Assembly: GCA_002403175.1 (NCBI GenBank)
Contig: DHHG01000257.1
Location: 1-11,416, forward strand
DNA from: Syntrophaceae bacterium UBA4778
Lineage (GTDB): Bacteria > Desulfobacterota > Syntrophia > Syntrophales > UBA4778
Direction of reading: 5' to 3'
DNA length: 11,416 nucleotides
Shown: positions 5,531-11,416 of the stretch, piece by piece
Position numbering within the stretch: the stretch's first letter is position 1
Layout of the letters: every line of letters begins with the position of its first letter
Made by a program: the position numbers and the translations under genes
The notes under the pieces: generated by a model
Databases searched by the model: none
The model's input: only the letters and a program-made list of their open reading frames with translations
Told to the model about the DNA's origin: nothing

Positions 5531-7622
5531 CAGCTCAAAAGGAAAACTCTTTACGCATGCGGCGGTCCTCGGCAATATACTTGTCCCGACATGTCCAGAG
5601 GGCATCCGACTGACTCGCCATCCGGGCGGGAGAATTGTTGAACGTCATCTGAATCCAAACACCTGTTGTATGCAGGTTTCCATTTTATTGTTCTGTATTT
5701 TCTTTGCCATCTGCGGAATAGGTTCTTCCTGTTCTGCCTCAGAGCCGTTCACGGTTATCGCGTACCATGATATCGTCGGCAAAATCAAATCGGAAGAAGA
5801 TATCACTTCCCAGGATTTCATCCATCAACTCGACTTTTTTAAATTGAACGGATTTCATCCGGTCAGTATCCAGGACATAGAAGAGGCTGCTTCAGGGGGT
5901 AAACGGCTTCCTGAAAAGCCCATTCTGCTTACGTTTGATGATGCCTATCTTAGCTTTTACAAGGTTGTTTTTCCCATTCTGAAGCTGTTCAATTACCCCG
6001 CTGTCTTAGCAGTTGTAGATACATGGGCCGACCGCAGAGACGAGTCCGATCCTTATTATAGGGAGAGGGAATTCATGAATTGGGAACAGATCAAGGAAGT
6101 AGCGGCTTCGGGTCTTGTCACGCTTGCCTCTCATTCCGACGATATGCATCATTATGTTCCTTCCAACCCACCGGGGAATACCGAACCTGCGATGACGACC
6201 TTTATTTATGATCCCAAGATAAAATCTTATGAGACGGAGAGCGCATATGCCGATCGAATCCATTGTGATATGGCGGAGAGCGCTCGCATCCTGCAGGAAA
6301 AAGCCGGGATAAAGCCTTTTGTCTATGTATGGCCTTATGGCGCCTACAATCAGATCGCACTCAATGAAGCGAAGAAAAACGGCTATCGAATATTTCTGAC
6401 TCTCGATGACGGCTTTGCTGATTTAGGGAAACTGGATCGCATTAACCGTTACTATGCGCAGAATTCTCCAATCTGGATACCCTTGTTCAAGGAAGACCTG
6501 AAGAAGGGACTGAAGGACAATGTGCCGATCCGCGGCGTGCAAATCGATCTCGATAAAATCGTTGATCCCCTGTCTTTTCAAAAAAGCGATCTCAATCTGG
6601 GAAAATGTCTGGACCGGCTGGCAAGTCTTGGCGTGAACATCGTAATTATTCAAGGATTCTGTGACAGGGAAGGGACCGGAAACGTCAAGTCTCTTTATTT
6701 TCAAAATACCGTATTGCCTGTGGAGATGGATTTTCTGAGTCATATCGTGAACCGAGTCAAAAGCCGCGGGATGCAGGCATATGTCTGGATGCCATCTTTG
6801 AGTTTTCTTCTGCCCGATAAGAAATTAACCCAGGATCTGCAGGTCCGGGAGTGGAAGGGTGGACGCATTCGTCCGGCAAAATCCTCCTATCGCCGGCTGT
6901 CGCCATTTGATCAGAGGAGCCTTGCGATTTCTCAAAGGGTGTTTCGGGATTTGTCCGCCTATGTGGATTATGACGGAATTCTTTTTCAGGATGATGCATA
7001 TCTAACGGATGAAGAGGATTTCCATTCCAGCGCAGCGGCTGCATTCAAGAAGAACTTCGGCCTGGAGCTTACGCCTGCATCCGTAAAAAAAGGCGATGCC
7101 AAGAAAAAATGGATTGCATTCAAGACGGATGCGCTTGACCGTTATATCTCCGAGCTGGTCAATACGATCCACATATACCGGCCCACAGCCAAAATAGCCA
7201 GAAACATCTATAGCGAAGTGGTTACAAAACCGGCATCTCAGGAGTGGTTCAGTCAGAATCTGAAATCCTATCTCGATCTTTACGATTATACCGTCATTAT
7301 GGCTTATTCCAATATGGAAAAAATCGGAGGCAGGTCCAAAACGAAGAAATGGATGAGCAGCATGATAGAGCAGGTCAATAAATTCAATGGTGCTGATAAG
7401 GTCATATTTAAAATCCAGGCCTTTGATTGGGAGAAGGACCGCTGGATTAAAGAAGCAAACCTGAAAGAAGAAATGACGTATTTACTCTCTTCTGGTGTAC
7501 GGCATATTGCTTACTATCCGGATGGTGTCATTGAAGATAAACCGGCCAAAGGTGAAATTGCCGATATTATCTCCGGTCGGCAATTCCTAATGGATAATAA
7601 GGGAAGGGTGATCGGAAAGTAA
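5490..7622 (+). CDS. pgaB: PNAG N-deacetylase / glycoside hydrolase PgaB
   Basis: A two-domain periplasmic enzyme of 710 residues from ATG 5490. Residues about 61-85 are a hydrophobic export segment (MQVSILLFCIFFAICGIG); a Cys lies at its end but without a good lipobox. Residues about 87-335 are a CE4 polysaccharide deacetylase domain: AYHDI (91-95), TFDDAY with Asp150 and Asp151, and SHSDDMHH with His215 and His220 as metal/catalytic residues. Residues about 346-700 are the PgaB glycoside hydrolase (GH153) domain: VQIDLDKIVDP, LPVEMDFL, YVWMP, and DGILFQDDAY with Asp501/Asp502 as catalytic candidates. It partly removes acetyl groups from PNAG and cuts the polymer before export through PgaA. 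The first 60 residues are unlike any usual signal-peptide n-region; the true start may be ATG 5670, giving 650 residues. It overlaps pgaA by 41 nt as annotated. Confidence 0.93.
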   Translation: MFSNCSSVSTNISNSSKGKLFTHAAVLGNILVPTCPEGIRLTRHPGGRIVERHLNPNTCCMQVSILLFCIFFAICGIGSSCSASEPFTVIAYHDIVGKIKSEEDITSQDFIHQLDFFKLNGFHPVSIQDIEEAASGGKRLPEKPILLTFDDAYLSFYKVVFPILKLFNYPAVLAVVDTWADRRDESDPYYREREFMNWEQIKEVAASGLVTLASHSDDMHHYVPSNPPGNTEPAMTTFIYDPKIKSYETESAYADRIHCDMAESARILQEKAGIKPFVYVWPYGAYNQIALNEAKKNGYRIFLTLDDGFADLGKLDRINRYYAQNSPIWIPLFKEDLKKGLKDNVPIRGVQIDLDKIVDPLSFQKSDLNLGKCLDRLASLGVNIVIIQGFCDREGTGNVKSLYFQNTVLPVEMDFLSHIVNRVKSRGMQAYVWMPSLSFLLPDKKLTQDLQVREWKGGRIRPAKSSYRRLSPFDQRSLAISQRVFRDLSAYVDYDGILFQDDAYLTDEEDFHSSAAAAFKKNFGLELTPASVKKGDAKKKWIAFKTDALDRYISELVNTIHIYRPTAKIARNIYSEVVTKPASQEWFSQNLKSYLDLYDYTVIMAYSNMEKIGGRSKTKKWMSSMIEQVNKFNGADKVIFKIQAFDWEKDRWIKEANLKEEMTYLLSSGVRHIAYYPDGVIEDKPAKGEIADIISGRQFLMDNKGRVIGK

Positions 7623-7979
7623 AAAAAGAGGAATGACAGAAAGATCGCATGATGATCAGATAATATTCCGGAAGCCGCGTAGGAGTTGAATACGGCTGTG
7701 TGTGTAAACCCTTTCGAAGCTTTGTATGTCTGCTGGATTCCTGAAAGGCCGCATTCCCCCAACGCCTTTACATAATAGTACAGCTCCTTAACGTAGGAGG
7801 CTTTACAAAAGCAGCCATCCCCGCTAAAGAGGGGATGGCTGCAGGACCTGACCGGAACAAGCGGGTTTACGTTTCTGATATTCACGATGAGATGCCTGGG
7901 CAAGCGCTCTTGCGTATGTGCCCTCTCGTTTTTGCATAACAGTGAACAGCCTGCCTACTTAAAGAATTCAATACCGCTT
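7623..7979. other. Convergent gap between pgaB and pgaD
   Basis: A 357-bp gap between two converging units. It holds the minus-strand terminator at 7807-7842 (annotated separately), a small inverted repeat CTCCT/AGGAG (7784-7799), and an imperfect one around AGCCGCGTA...TACGGCT (7674-7698 region). No clear plus-strand terminator for pgaB is visible. A minus-strand frame of 37 codons (7824-7937) exists, but I do not call it a gene. The minus-strand translation of 7640-7900 looks vaguely protein-like but matches nothing I recognise. Confidence 0.5.
7807..7842 (-). terminator. Intrinsic terminator of the pgaCD unit
   Basis: A perfect 12-bp stem, GCAGCCATCCCC (7811-7822) with GGGGATGGCTGC (7831-7842), has an 8-nt loop. 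On the minus strand it is followed by TTTTG, so it ends transcripts coming from pgaC-pgaD, 138 bp after the pgaD stop. On the plus strand there is no T-run after it, so it is unlikely to be efficient for pgaAB, though the hairpin may still affect that RNA. Confidence 0.8.
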
Positions 7980-8444
7980 CTAAGCAGAAATCACTTCGTT
8001 ATTCATACTCTCAGCATTGGCTTGAGAATTCTTTGAAGAGATCACGAGTTTGGGGTCGACCTGATATATTTCCGTTGGGTTTCTGTCGAGAAGGCTGCTC
8101 TGTTGGTTCTGTATTTTACGGGTTCCGTAGCTGAATCGTAAAAAATTATAAAAAGTCCAAGCTGCAAATGCAAAAGTCACGATGAGAGTGATAGAGCCGG
8201 AAATTTTTAACAGATCGCCCAAGACGGAAGGTGAACCTGTTTTCATTAAATTGCCTGTGAGGAATTGCAGGCCGGGAAAGTCCCATATCAATTCCAGTAT
8301 CGGATAAATAAAATAGATGTAAACCCCCCAGAGTGCCAAGGCGATAACTCCCTCGGCACATGATCTGCTGCCTGTCTTTAGTTCTGGGCTATCGATGATC
8401 GTTTCGTCTGTATCCCTCGGTCCGGACTTTCCCATGCTGCGCAT
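7980..8444 (-). CDS. pgaD: PNAG synthase accessory subunit PgaD
   Basis: A 154-residue inner-membrane protein of the PgaD type. Residues about 31-50 (VIALALWGVYIYFIYPIL, with the family's W-x-x-Y and Pro) and about 83-103 (ending FYNFLRF) form two membrane helices joined by a short loop. The C-terminus (about 104-154) is polar. PgaD pairs with PgaC; in E. coli the pair needs cyclic di-GMP for activity. The start ATG at 8444-8442 is supported by AAGGAGGT on the minus strand (8459-8452), 7 nt upstream; a second Met follows at codon 4. It overlaps the end of pgaC by 67 nt in another frame, so translation is probably coupled. The position directly after pgaC strengthens a call that similarity alone would leave moderate, since PgaD sequences are poorly conserved. 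Confidence 0.85.
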   Translation of the reverse strand: MRSMGKSGPRDTDETIIDSPELKTGSRSCAEGVIALALWGVYIYFIYPILELIWDFPGLQFLTGNLMKTGSPSVLGDLLKISGSITLIVTFAFAAWTFYNFLRFSYGTRKIQNQQSSLLDRNPTEIYQVDPKLVISSKNSQANAESMNNEVISA

Positions 8445-9685
8445 ATTTTTGACCTCCTTGTGAATAGTCGAGAAACGGCGCTGATGCAGGCAAACGTGTT
8501 AATTAACCAATAAATCGCAGGATACCATACGACCCAAAAATAGGGTTTGGCTATGGATGTGTGTTTTTCATATCTTTTATCCAGCATAAGGCTGACTGAA
8601 AACTGGCCAAGGCAGAGGAAAGCAAGAATAGTACGGGTGCTCGACCAAGTAGGGCTCATGGCATTAGCCGTCAGGACCGCTCTGTCCAAAGCAGCAGGAA
8701 TCAGCCATATCTTACCTATGAAATCAACTAGACCGCATGTTATGAGGAAGACAGAAAGGAAGATGAATAAATGCGCCCAGATTACACCCAGCACATATTC
8801 AAAGTAGATCGGCCAAAGTCTCCTGTGTCTGCCTTCCAGTAAGACGTGAAAATGCTTCATGATGACTTCAATTCCGCCCTGAGCCCAACGTACCCTTTGG
8901 CCCCATAAACCTTTGATCGTTTCGGGAACCAGGACCCAACACAAGGCACGGGGCTCGTACCGGACATCCCAGAATCTCTTGTGCAGCTTCCACGTGACAT
9001 CAATATCCTCAGTGACCGTATCCGGATCAAAACAACCCACGTCCAGAAGCGCTTTTTTTCTATAAGCTGTTACCGCTCCTGAAACTGTCAGGACCCGCCC
9101 ATAGATACGCTGTGCCCGTTTGATCATTCCGATCACAAACGAGTATTCGCCAACCTGAATTTTGCCCAGTAATGTCGTACGATTCCTGACGCGGGCATTG
9201 CCCGTTACCGCCCCGACCCTCTTTGACGACTGCAGGTGGTTAACGAAATATTGCAGCGCATCCTTTTCTAAATAACAGTCTGCATCTATGATCATGATGA
9301 ATTCGGATTTGCAGAGTGTTATTGCTTTATTTAAAGCTTTCGCCTTGCCGCTGTTGGGGCTGAGATGTAGCGCCTTGAGCCATCGGGGATATTTGGACGT
9401 CAGACCTTTAAGGATTGCAGCCGTATTGTCCGTGCTCCCATCATCGACAACGATAACCTCGTAATTGGGATAGGTCAGCTTACTGAGCTGATGGATAGTA
9501 TCCTCGATTACGACCTCTTCATTATGTGCAGGTACGAGAATAGTAATCAGAGGATTCGTTTCGGAAGCGGGCTGCTCACTGTCCTCCCAACGAAGCCTGA
9601 AAATGAGTCCGCCGATGATCCAAACGGAAACCATAAGAACAGGGTAGAATAAAACAAAATAGCCCAGGATGCTTATAACTTGCAT
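8378..9685 (-). CDS. pgaC: PNAG synthase catalytic subunit PgaC (GT2)
   Basis: A 435-residue processive family-2 glycosyltransferase of the inner membrane that polymerises N-acetylglucosamine from UDP-GlcNAc. An N-terminal membrane helix (about 9-29) precedes the GT-A domain: ILVPAHNEE (49-57), DDGS with Asp81-Asp82, DAD (134-136), TED (225-227) with Asp227 as likely catalytic base, and QRVRW (263-267). These are the D, DxD, D, QxxRW signature of hyaluronan/cellulose/PNAG synthases. Further membrane helices lie near 295-318, 345-368 and 383-405. The C-terminal tail, with WESPDRG, overlaps pgaD by 67 nt. ATG 9685 gives the expected N-terminus; its ribosome binding site is weak (GAGACGATACCT before ATG). 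It is transcribed toward pgaB, unlike the single pgaABCD operon of E. coli. Length is normal. Confidence 0.93.
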   Translation of the reverse strand: MQVISILGYFVLFYPVLMVSVWIIGGLIFRLRWEDSEQPASETNPLITILVPAHNEEVVIEDTIHQLSKLTYPNYEVIVVDDGSTDNTAAILKGLTSKYPRWLKALHLSPNSGKAKALNKAITLCKSEFIMIIDADCYLEKDALQYFVNHLQSSKRVGAVTGNARVRNRTTLLGKIQVGEYSFVIGMIKRAQRIYGRVLTVSGAVTAYRKKALLDVGCFDPDTVTEDIDVTWKLHKRFWDVRYEPRALCWVLVPETIKGLWGQRVRWAQGGIEVIMKHFHVLLEGRHRRLWPIYFEYVLGVIWAHLFIFLSVFLITCGLVDFIGKIWLIPAALDRAVLTANAMSPTWSSTRTILAFLCLGQFSVSLMLDKRYEKHTSIAKPYFWVVWYPAIYWLINTFACISAVSRLFTRRSKICAAWESPDRGIQTKRSSIAQN

Positions 9686-10038
9686 AGGTATCGTCTCGTC
9701 TTGTGTATTATTGGTGGAATGTACTTCTGTCCCGGGGGCCAGCTTCCTTCTTTAGTGCTGTCCGGCTTATGTACTAAGAAAAGGAAATACGAAAATTAAG
9801 AAAAATGTCTGAAACTGATTTGGAAAGTAAGACAGGTGAGCAAGTGCTATGCCATACGGTCCGGTTCCTATGAAATCCTTACCGGGAGAGAAATTCCCGA
9901 TATCAACAAACCATGTTGGAACTTAGATCAGGGTTGATTCAAGGTTTTGTTAAAAAACCTAAAAATAAGGATGCCAAGAGCCACAAAAAACAAAACAGAT
10001 TGAAGCTGCACCCAAACACCGTGACGAATGGAGACTGG

Positions 10039-10083
10039 CGGGCAGGACGCCCCTTCACAAAATGCAGAAAACTTTTCTGCCCG
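10039..10083 (+). repeat. Two mutually exclusive inverted repeats
   Basis: CGGGCAG (10039-10045) can pair with CTGCCCG (10077-10083). Alternatively GCAGAAAA (10064-10071) can pair with TTTTCTGC (10073-10080). Both use the CTGC at 10077-10080, so only one can form at a time. An A-rich stretch follows (10089-10094). Whether this is transcribed is unknown. Confidence 0.4.
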
Positions 10084-10309
10084 GATATCAAAAAATAATT
10101 TCCAAATGGGTTCAGCTTCGGGTGTTTTGTCCCGAGATGATTTTCATTCCACCTTTTATTCGTAAATAGACGGACTGGTTATAATACGACGAAAAGGCTG
10201 CTATGTATGCCTCAGGCTGAGTATGAGCAGGTAAAAAGAAGGTGCCGGTATCCGATTCCATTACAGGGAAATGGGCTGGATTCAGATAGGGTAATAAGGC
10301 CCGGGATGA

Positions 10310-10339
10310 TTTACAGGATCTACCATGCAATTCTATAAT
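10310..10339 (+). promoter_or_regulatory. Sigma-70-like promoter of the stress-protein gene
   Basis: TTTACA (10310-10315, five of six to the -35 consensus) is separated by 18 bp from TATAAT (10334-10339). Transcription would start near 10346, giving a leader of about 35 nt with GAAGGAGG just before ATG 10380. Confidence 0.6.
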
Positions 10340-10379
10340 TGATTTCGGAGAGAGTATATTGATGGAAGGAGGAATTTTC

Positions 10380-11312
10380 ATGAGAACCGTTATGGGATTA
10401 CTGGATACCTATCAGGATGCAGAAAGGCTGATAGAGGATCTCGTCAGGAACGGATTCAATCGAGATTCTATTGACCTGATAACAAATGGGCATGAGCTTG
10501 AGGAGGTGCATGGCAAAAAGGAAAAAGGATTTATCCAAAAATTAAAAGAACGATTAGGTAAAGAGAGAGAGATTCCTGACCGGGAACGTGAATATTATTC
10601 CGAAGGGATCCGCAGAGGCGGTATACTTGTTTATGTGAATGTTGATGATGGTGGGGTTGATAAGGCGGTTTCTGTGATGGAAAGCCACGGGGTAGTGGAC
10701 ATCGAAAAACGTGCGGAACATTGGAGAAAACGCGGATGGACGAGATTCGATGAAAAGGCTGCACCCTATACTGCAAAAGAAGCAGAAAGAGAAAGAAAGA
10801 TATATCCGTCAATAGAAGAAAAGGTTCGTGAAGGAAAGAGAAAGATCTCCCAAGGACTGGTTCGGGTTTATAGGTGCATAAGGGAAAGGCCGGTTGGAGA
10901 AAAGCTTCGAGACGAATCATTGACCGAAGCTGAAGAGGCTGCATACAATACGGAATTATCCGGATTTACTGAAATCCCTGAAGAACCTGTTAGTCCCGAA
11001 GAAGCATGGATGGCAGAGGATGTAGGCAAAGAGGCTCCAGAGCGGACTGAGCAAATTCACGAAAAGGCGAGGAAAACTGAAGACGATGAGGCTTTCAATT
11101 CATATTACAAAACCATTTCCGTGAAAGAAGGGGAATACGACGATTATCTGGAAGCTTACTTGTACACGCGGAAACTTCTGCAAGAGCGCAGATATGAGGA
11201 TAGGAACTGGTCCGATATAGAAGATGAGATTCATGCGGACTGGGAAAAACAACATCCGGGGACCTGGGATAAATACAAGGATACTATAAAATACGGATAC
11301 ACCTTTCACTAA
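10380..11312 (+). CDS. GSP17M/YflT-like and DUF2382 stress-type protein
   Basis: A 310-residue, highly charged, soluble protein. Residues about 1-108 resemble the general-stress GSP17M/YflT domain: MRTVMGLLDTYQDAERLIEDLVRNGF at the start, then GGILVYVNVDD and VMESHGVVDI. Residues about 144-234 match DUF2382 (YsnF/AvaK-type): EEKVREGKRKISQGLVRV, RERPVGEKLRDE, then EEPVSPEEAWMAEDVGKEAPERTEQI and RKTE. Compared with the usual domain, the segment around the EEHV...ERRPVDR motif appears deleted, leaving LRDES joined to LTEAEEAAY. Residues about 239-310 are the C-terminal tail common in these proteins (YDDYLEAYLYTRKL, RNWSDIEDEIHADWEKQHPGTWDKYKDTIKYGY). ATG 10380 has GGAGG at a proper distance; an upstream in-frame ATG at 10359 does not. 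The biochemical role is unknown. Relatives are linked to general stress, but nothing here shows a link to the adjoining pga genes. Confidence 0.82.
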   Translation: MRTVMGLLDTYQDAERLIEDLVRNGFNRDSIDLITNGHELEEVHGKKEKGFIQKLKERLGKEREIPDREREYYSEGIRRGGILVYVNVDDGGVDKAVSVMESHGVVDIEKRAEHWRKRGWTRFDEKAAPYTAKEAERERKIYPSIEEKVREGKRKISQGLVRVYRCIRERPVGEKLRDESLTEAEEAAYNTELSGFTEIPEEPVSPEEAWMAEDVGKEAPERTEQIHEKARKTEDDEAFNSYYKTISVKEGEYDDYLEAYLYTRKLLQERRYEDRNWSDIEDEIHADWEKQHPGTWDKYKDTIKYGYTFH

Positions 11313-11343
11313 AAGTATTTTCCCAAGGCCTGCTTCATGAGAT

Positions 11344-11379
11344 CCTCCGGCCGTACTCGAATAAGTGCACAGCCGGAGG
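11344..11379 (+). terminator. Inverted repeat after the stress-protein gene
   Basis: CCTCCGGC (11344-11351) and GCCGGAGG (11372-11379) form an 8-bp GC-rich stem with a 20-nt loop, 31 nt past the stop codon. No T-run follows directly, so termination is possible but not well supported. Confidence 0.3.
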
Positions 11380-11416
11380 GAATAGGTTTGTTAATCTGTC
11401 CTGAACGAAACTTGAG

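Larger units (their letters stand above)
9686..10379. other. Divergent intergenic region between pgaC and the stress-protein gene
   Basis: A 694-bp AT-rich stretch that should hold the promoters of pgaCD (minus) and of the stress gene (plus). The plus-strand promoter at 10310-10339 and the inverted repeats at 10039-10083 are annotated separately. For pgaC I see only a weak possibility near 9705-9735 (an AATAAT-like box on the minus strand). Another TATAAT on the plus strand at 10180-10185 lacks a good -35. A short stem TCGGG/CCCGA lies near 10128-10138. Open frames here (9913-10098 plus; 10112-10381 minus) lack ribosome binding sites and known motifs, so I do not call them. Confidence 0.5.

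Noticed and set aside
5727..5745. Lipoprotein signal for PgaB
   Set aside because: The Cys at the end of the hydrophobic segment is preceded by G-S-S, which lacks the usual Leu/Val/Ile at the -3 position of a lipobox. Ordinary signal-peptidase cleavage or membrane anchoring is as likely.
7514..7903. Minus-strand open frame of 129 codons across the pgaB 3' end
   Set aside because: It overlaps the conserved pgaB C-terminus and reads through the 12-bp terminator hairpin. The protein-like middle part matches nothing I recognise.
8547..8807. Plus-strand frame inside pgaC
   Set aside because: It is antisense to the well-supported pgaC reading frame and has no independent coding evidence.
9913..10098. 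Plus-strand open frame of 61 codons, Lys-rich
   Set aside because: No ribosome binding site, no recognisable motif, low-complexity basic composition and location in an AT-rich intergenic region. Probably chance.
10112..10381. Minus-strand open frame of 89 codons facing the stress gene
   Set aside because: It overlaps the promoter and ribosome binding site of the stress gene, has no Shine-Dalgarno and no family signature.
1..11416. Mobile element, integrase site or CRISPR array to explain the duplication relics
   Set aside because: I found no transposase or integrase motifs, no terminal inverted repeats or target duplications around the hydrolase, no tRNA gene and no regularly spaced repeats.

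Overview
The window looks like chromosomal DNA of a diderm (Gram-negative) bacterium of middling GC content. The main evidence is a complete gene set for a poly-beta-1,6-N-acetylglucosamine (PNAG) exopolysaccharide, including the outer-membrane porin PgaA with a C-terminal beta-barrel. Gene style and Shine-Dalgarno use would fit a deltaproteobacterial/Desulfobacterota-type genome, but this is a weak guess from sequence feel alone. I see no tRNA, rRNA, CRISPR array or insertion sequence.

Left third (1-2949): the 3' end of an unrecognised small gene, an alpha/beta hydrolase (402-1286, +), a cupin protein (1471-1833, -) and, divergent from it, a UV damage endonuclease UvsE (2038-2949, +). Two decayed gene pieces lie among them. 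A minus-strand relic of the same cupin family sits at about 207-370, and a plus-strand relic of uvsE sits at 1319-1406. They keep the order and orientation of the intact cupin/uvsE pair. This suggests an old tandem duplication of a cupin-uvsE block whose left copy decayed, with the hydrolase now in its middle. The uvsE relic also forms a strong hairpin just after the hydrolase stop codon.

Centre (2950-9685): the PNAG machinery as two convergent transcription units. Plus strand: a good sigma-70-like promoter, a leader of about 230 nt with several GGA motifs, then pgaA (export porin) and pgaB (deacetylase plus glycoside hydrolase). Minus strand: pgaC (GT2 synthase) and the overlapping pgaD (synthase accessory subunit), probably ending at a strong hairpin with a T-tract at 7807-7842. 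PgaC/PgaD would polymerise and translocate PNAG across the inner membrane, PgaB would partly de-N-acetylate and trim it in the periplasm, and PgaA would pass it through the outer membrane. In E. coli these four genes form one operon; here they form two head-on pairs.

Right end (9686-11416): a 694-bp divergent intergenic region with small inverted repeats and a likely promoter, then a stress-type protein (10380-11312, +). It has an N-terminal GSP17M/YflT-like domain, a shortened DUF2382 (YsnF/AvaK-type) domain and a C-terminal helical tail common in such proteins.

No unmistakably new system is visible. The most original observations are the duplication relics at the cupin/uvsE locus, the possible reuse of a uvsE relic as a terminator, and the split pga locus with its long leader.
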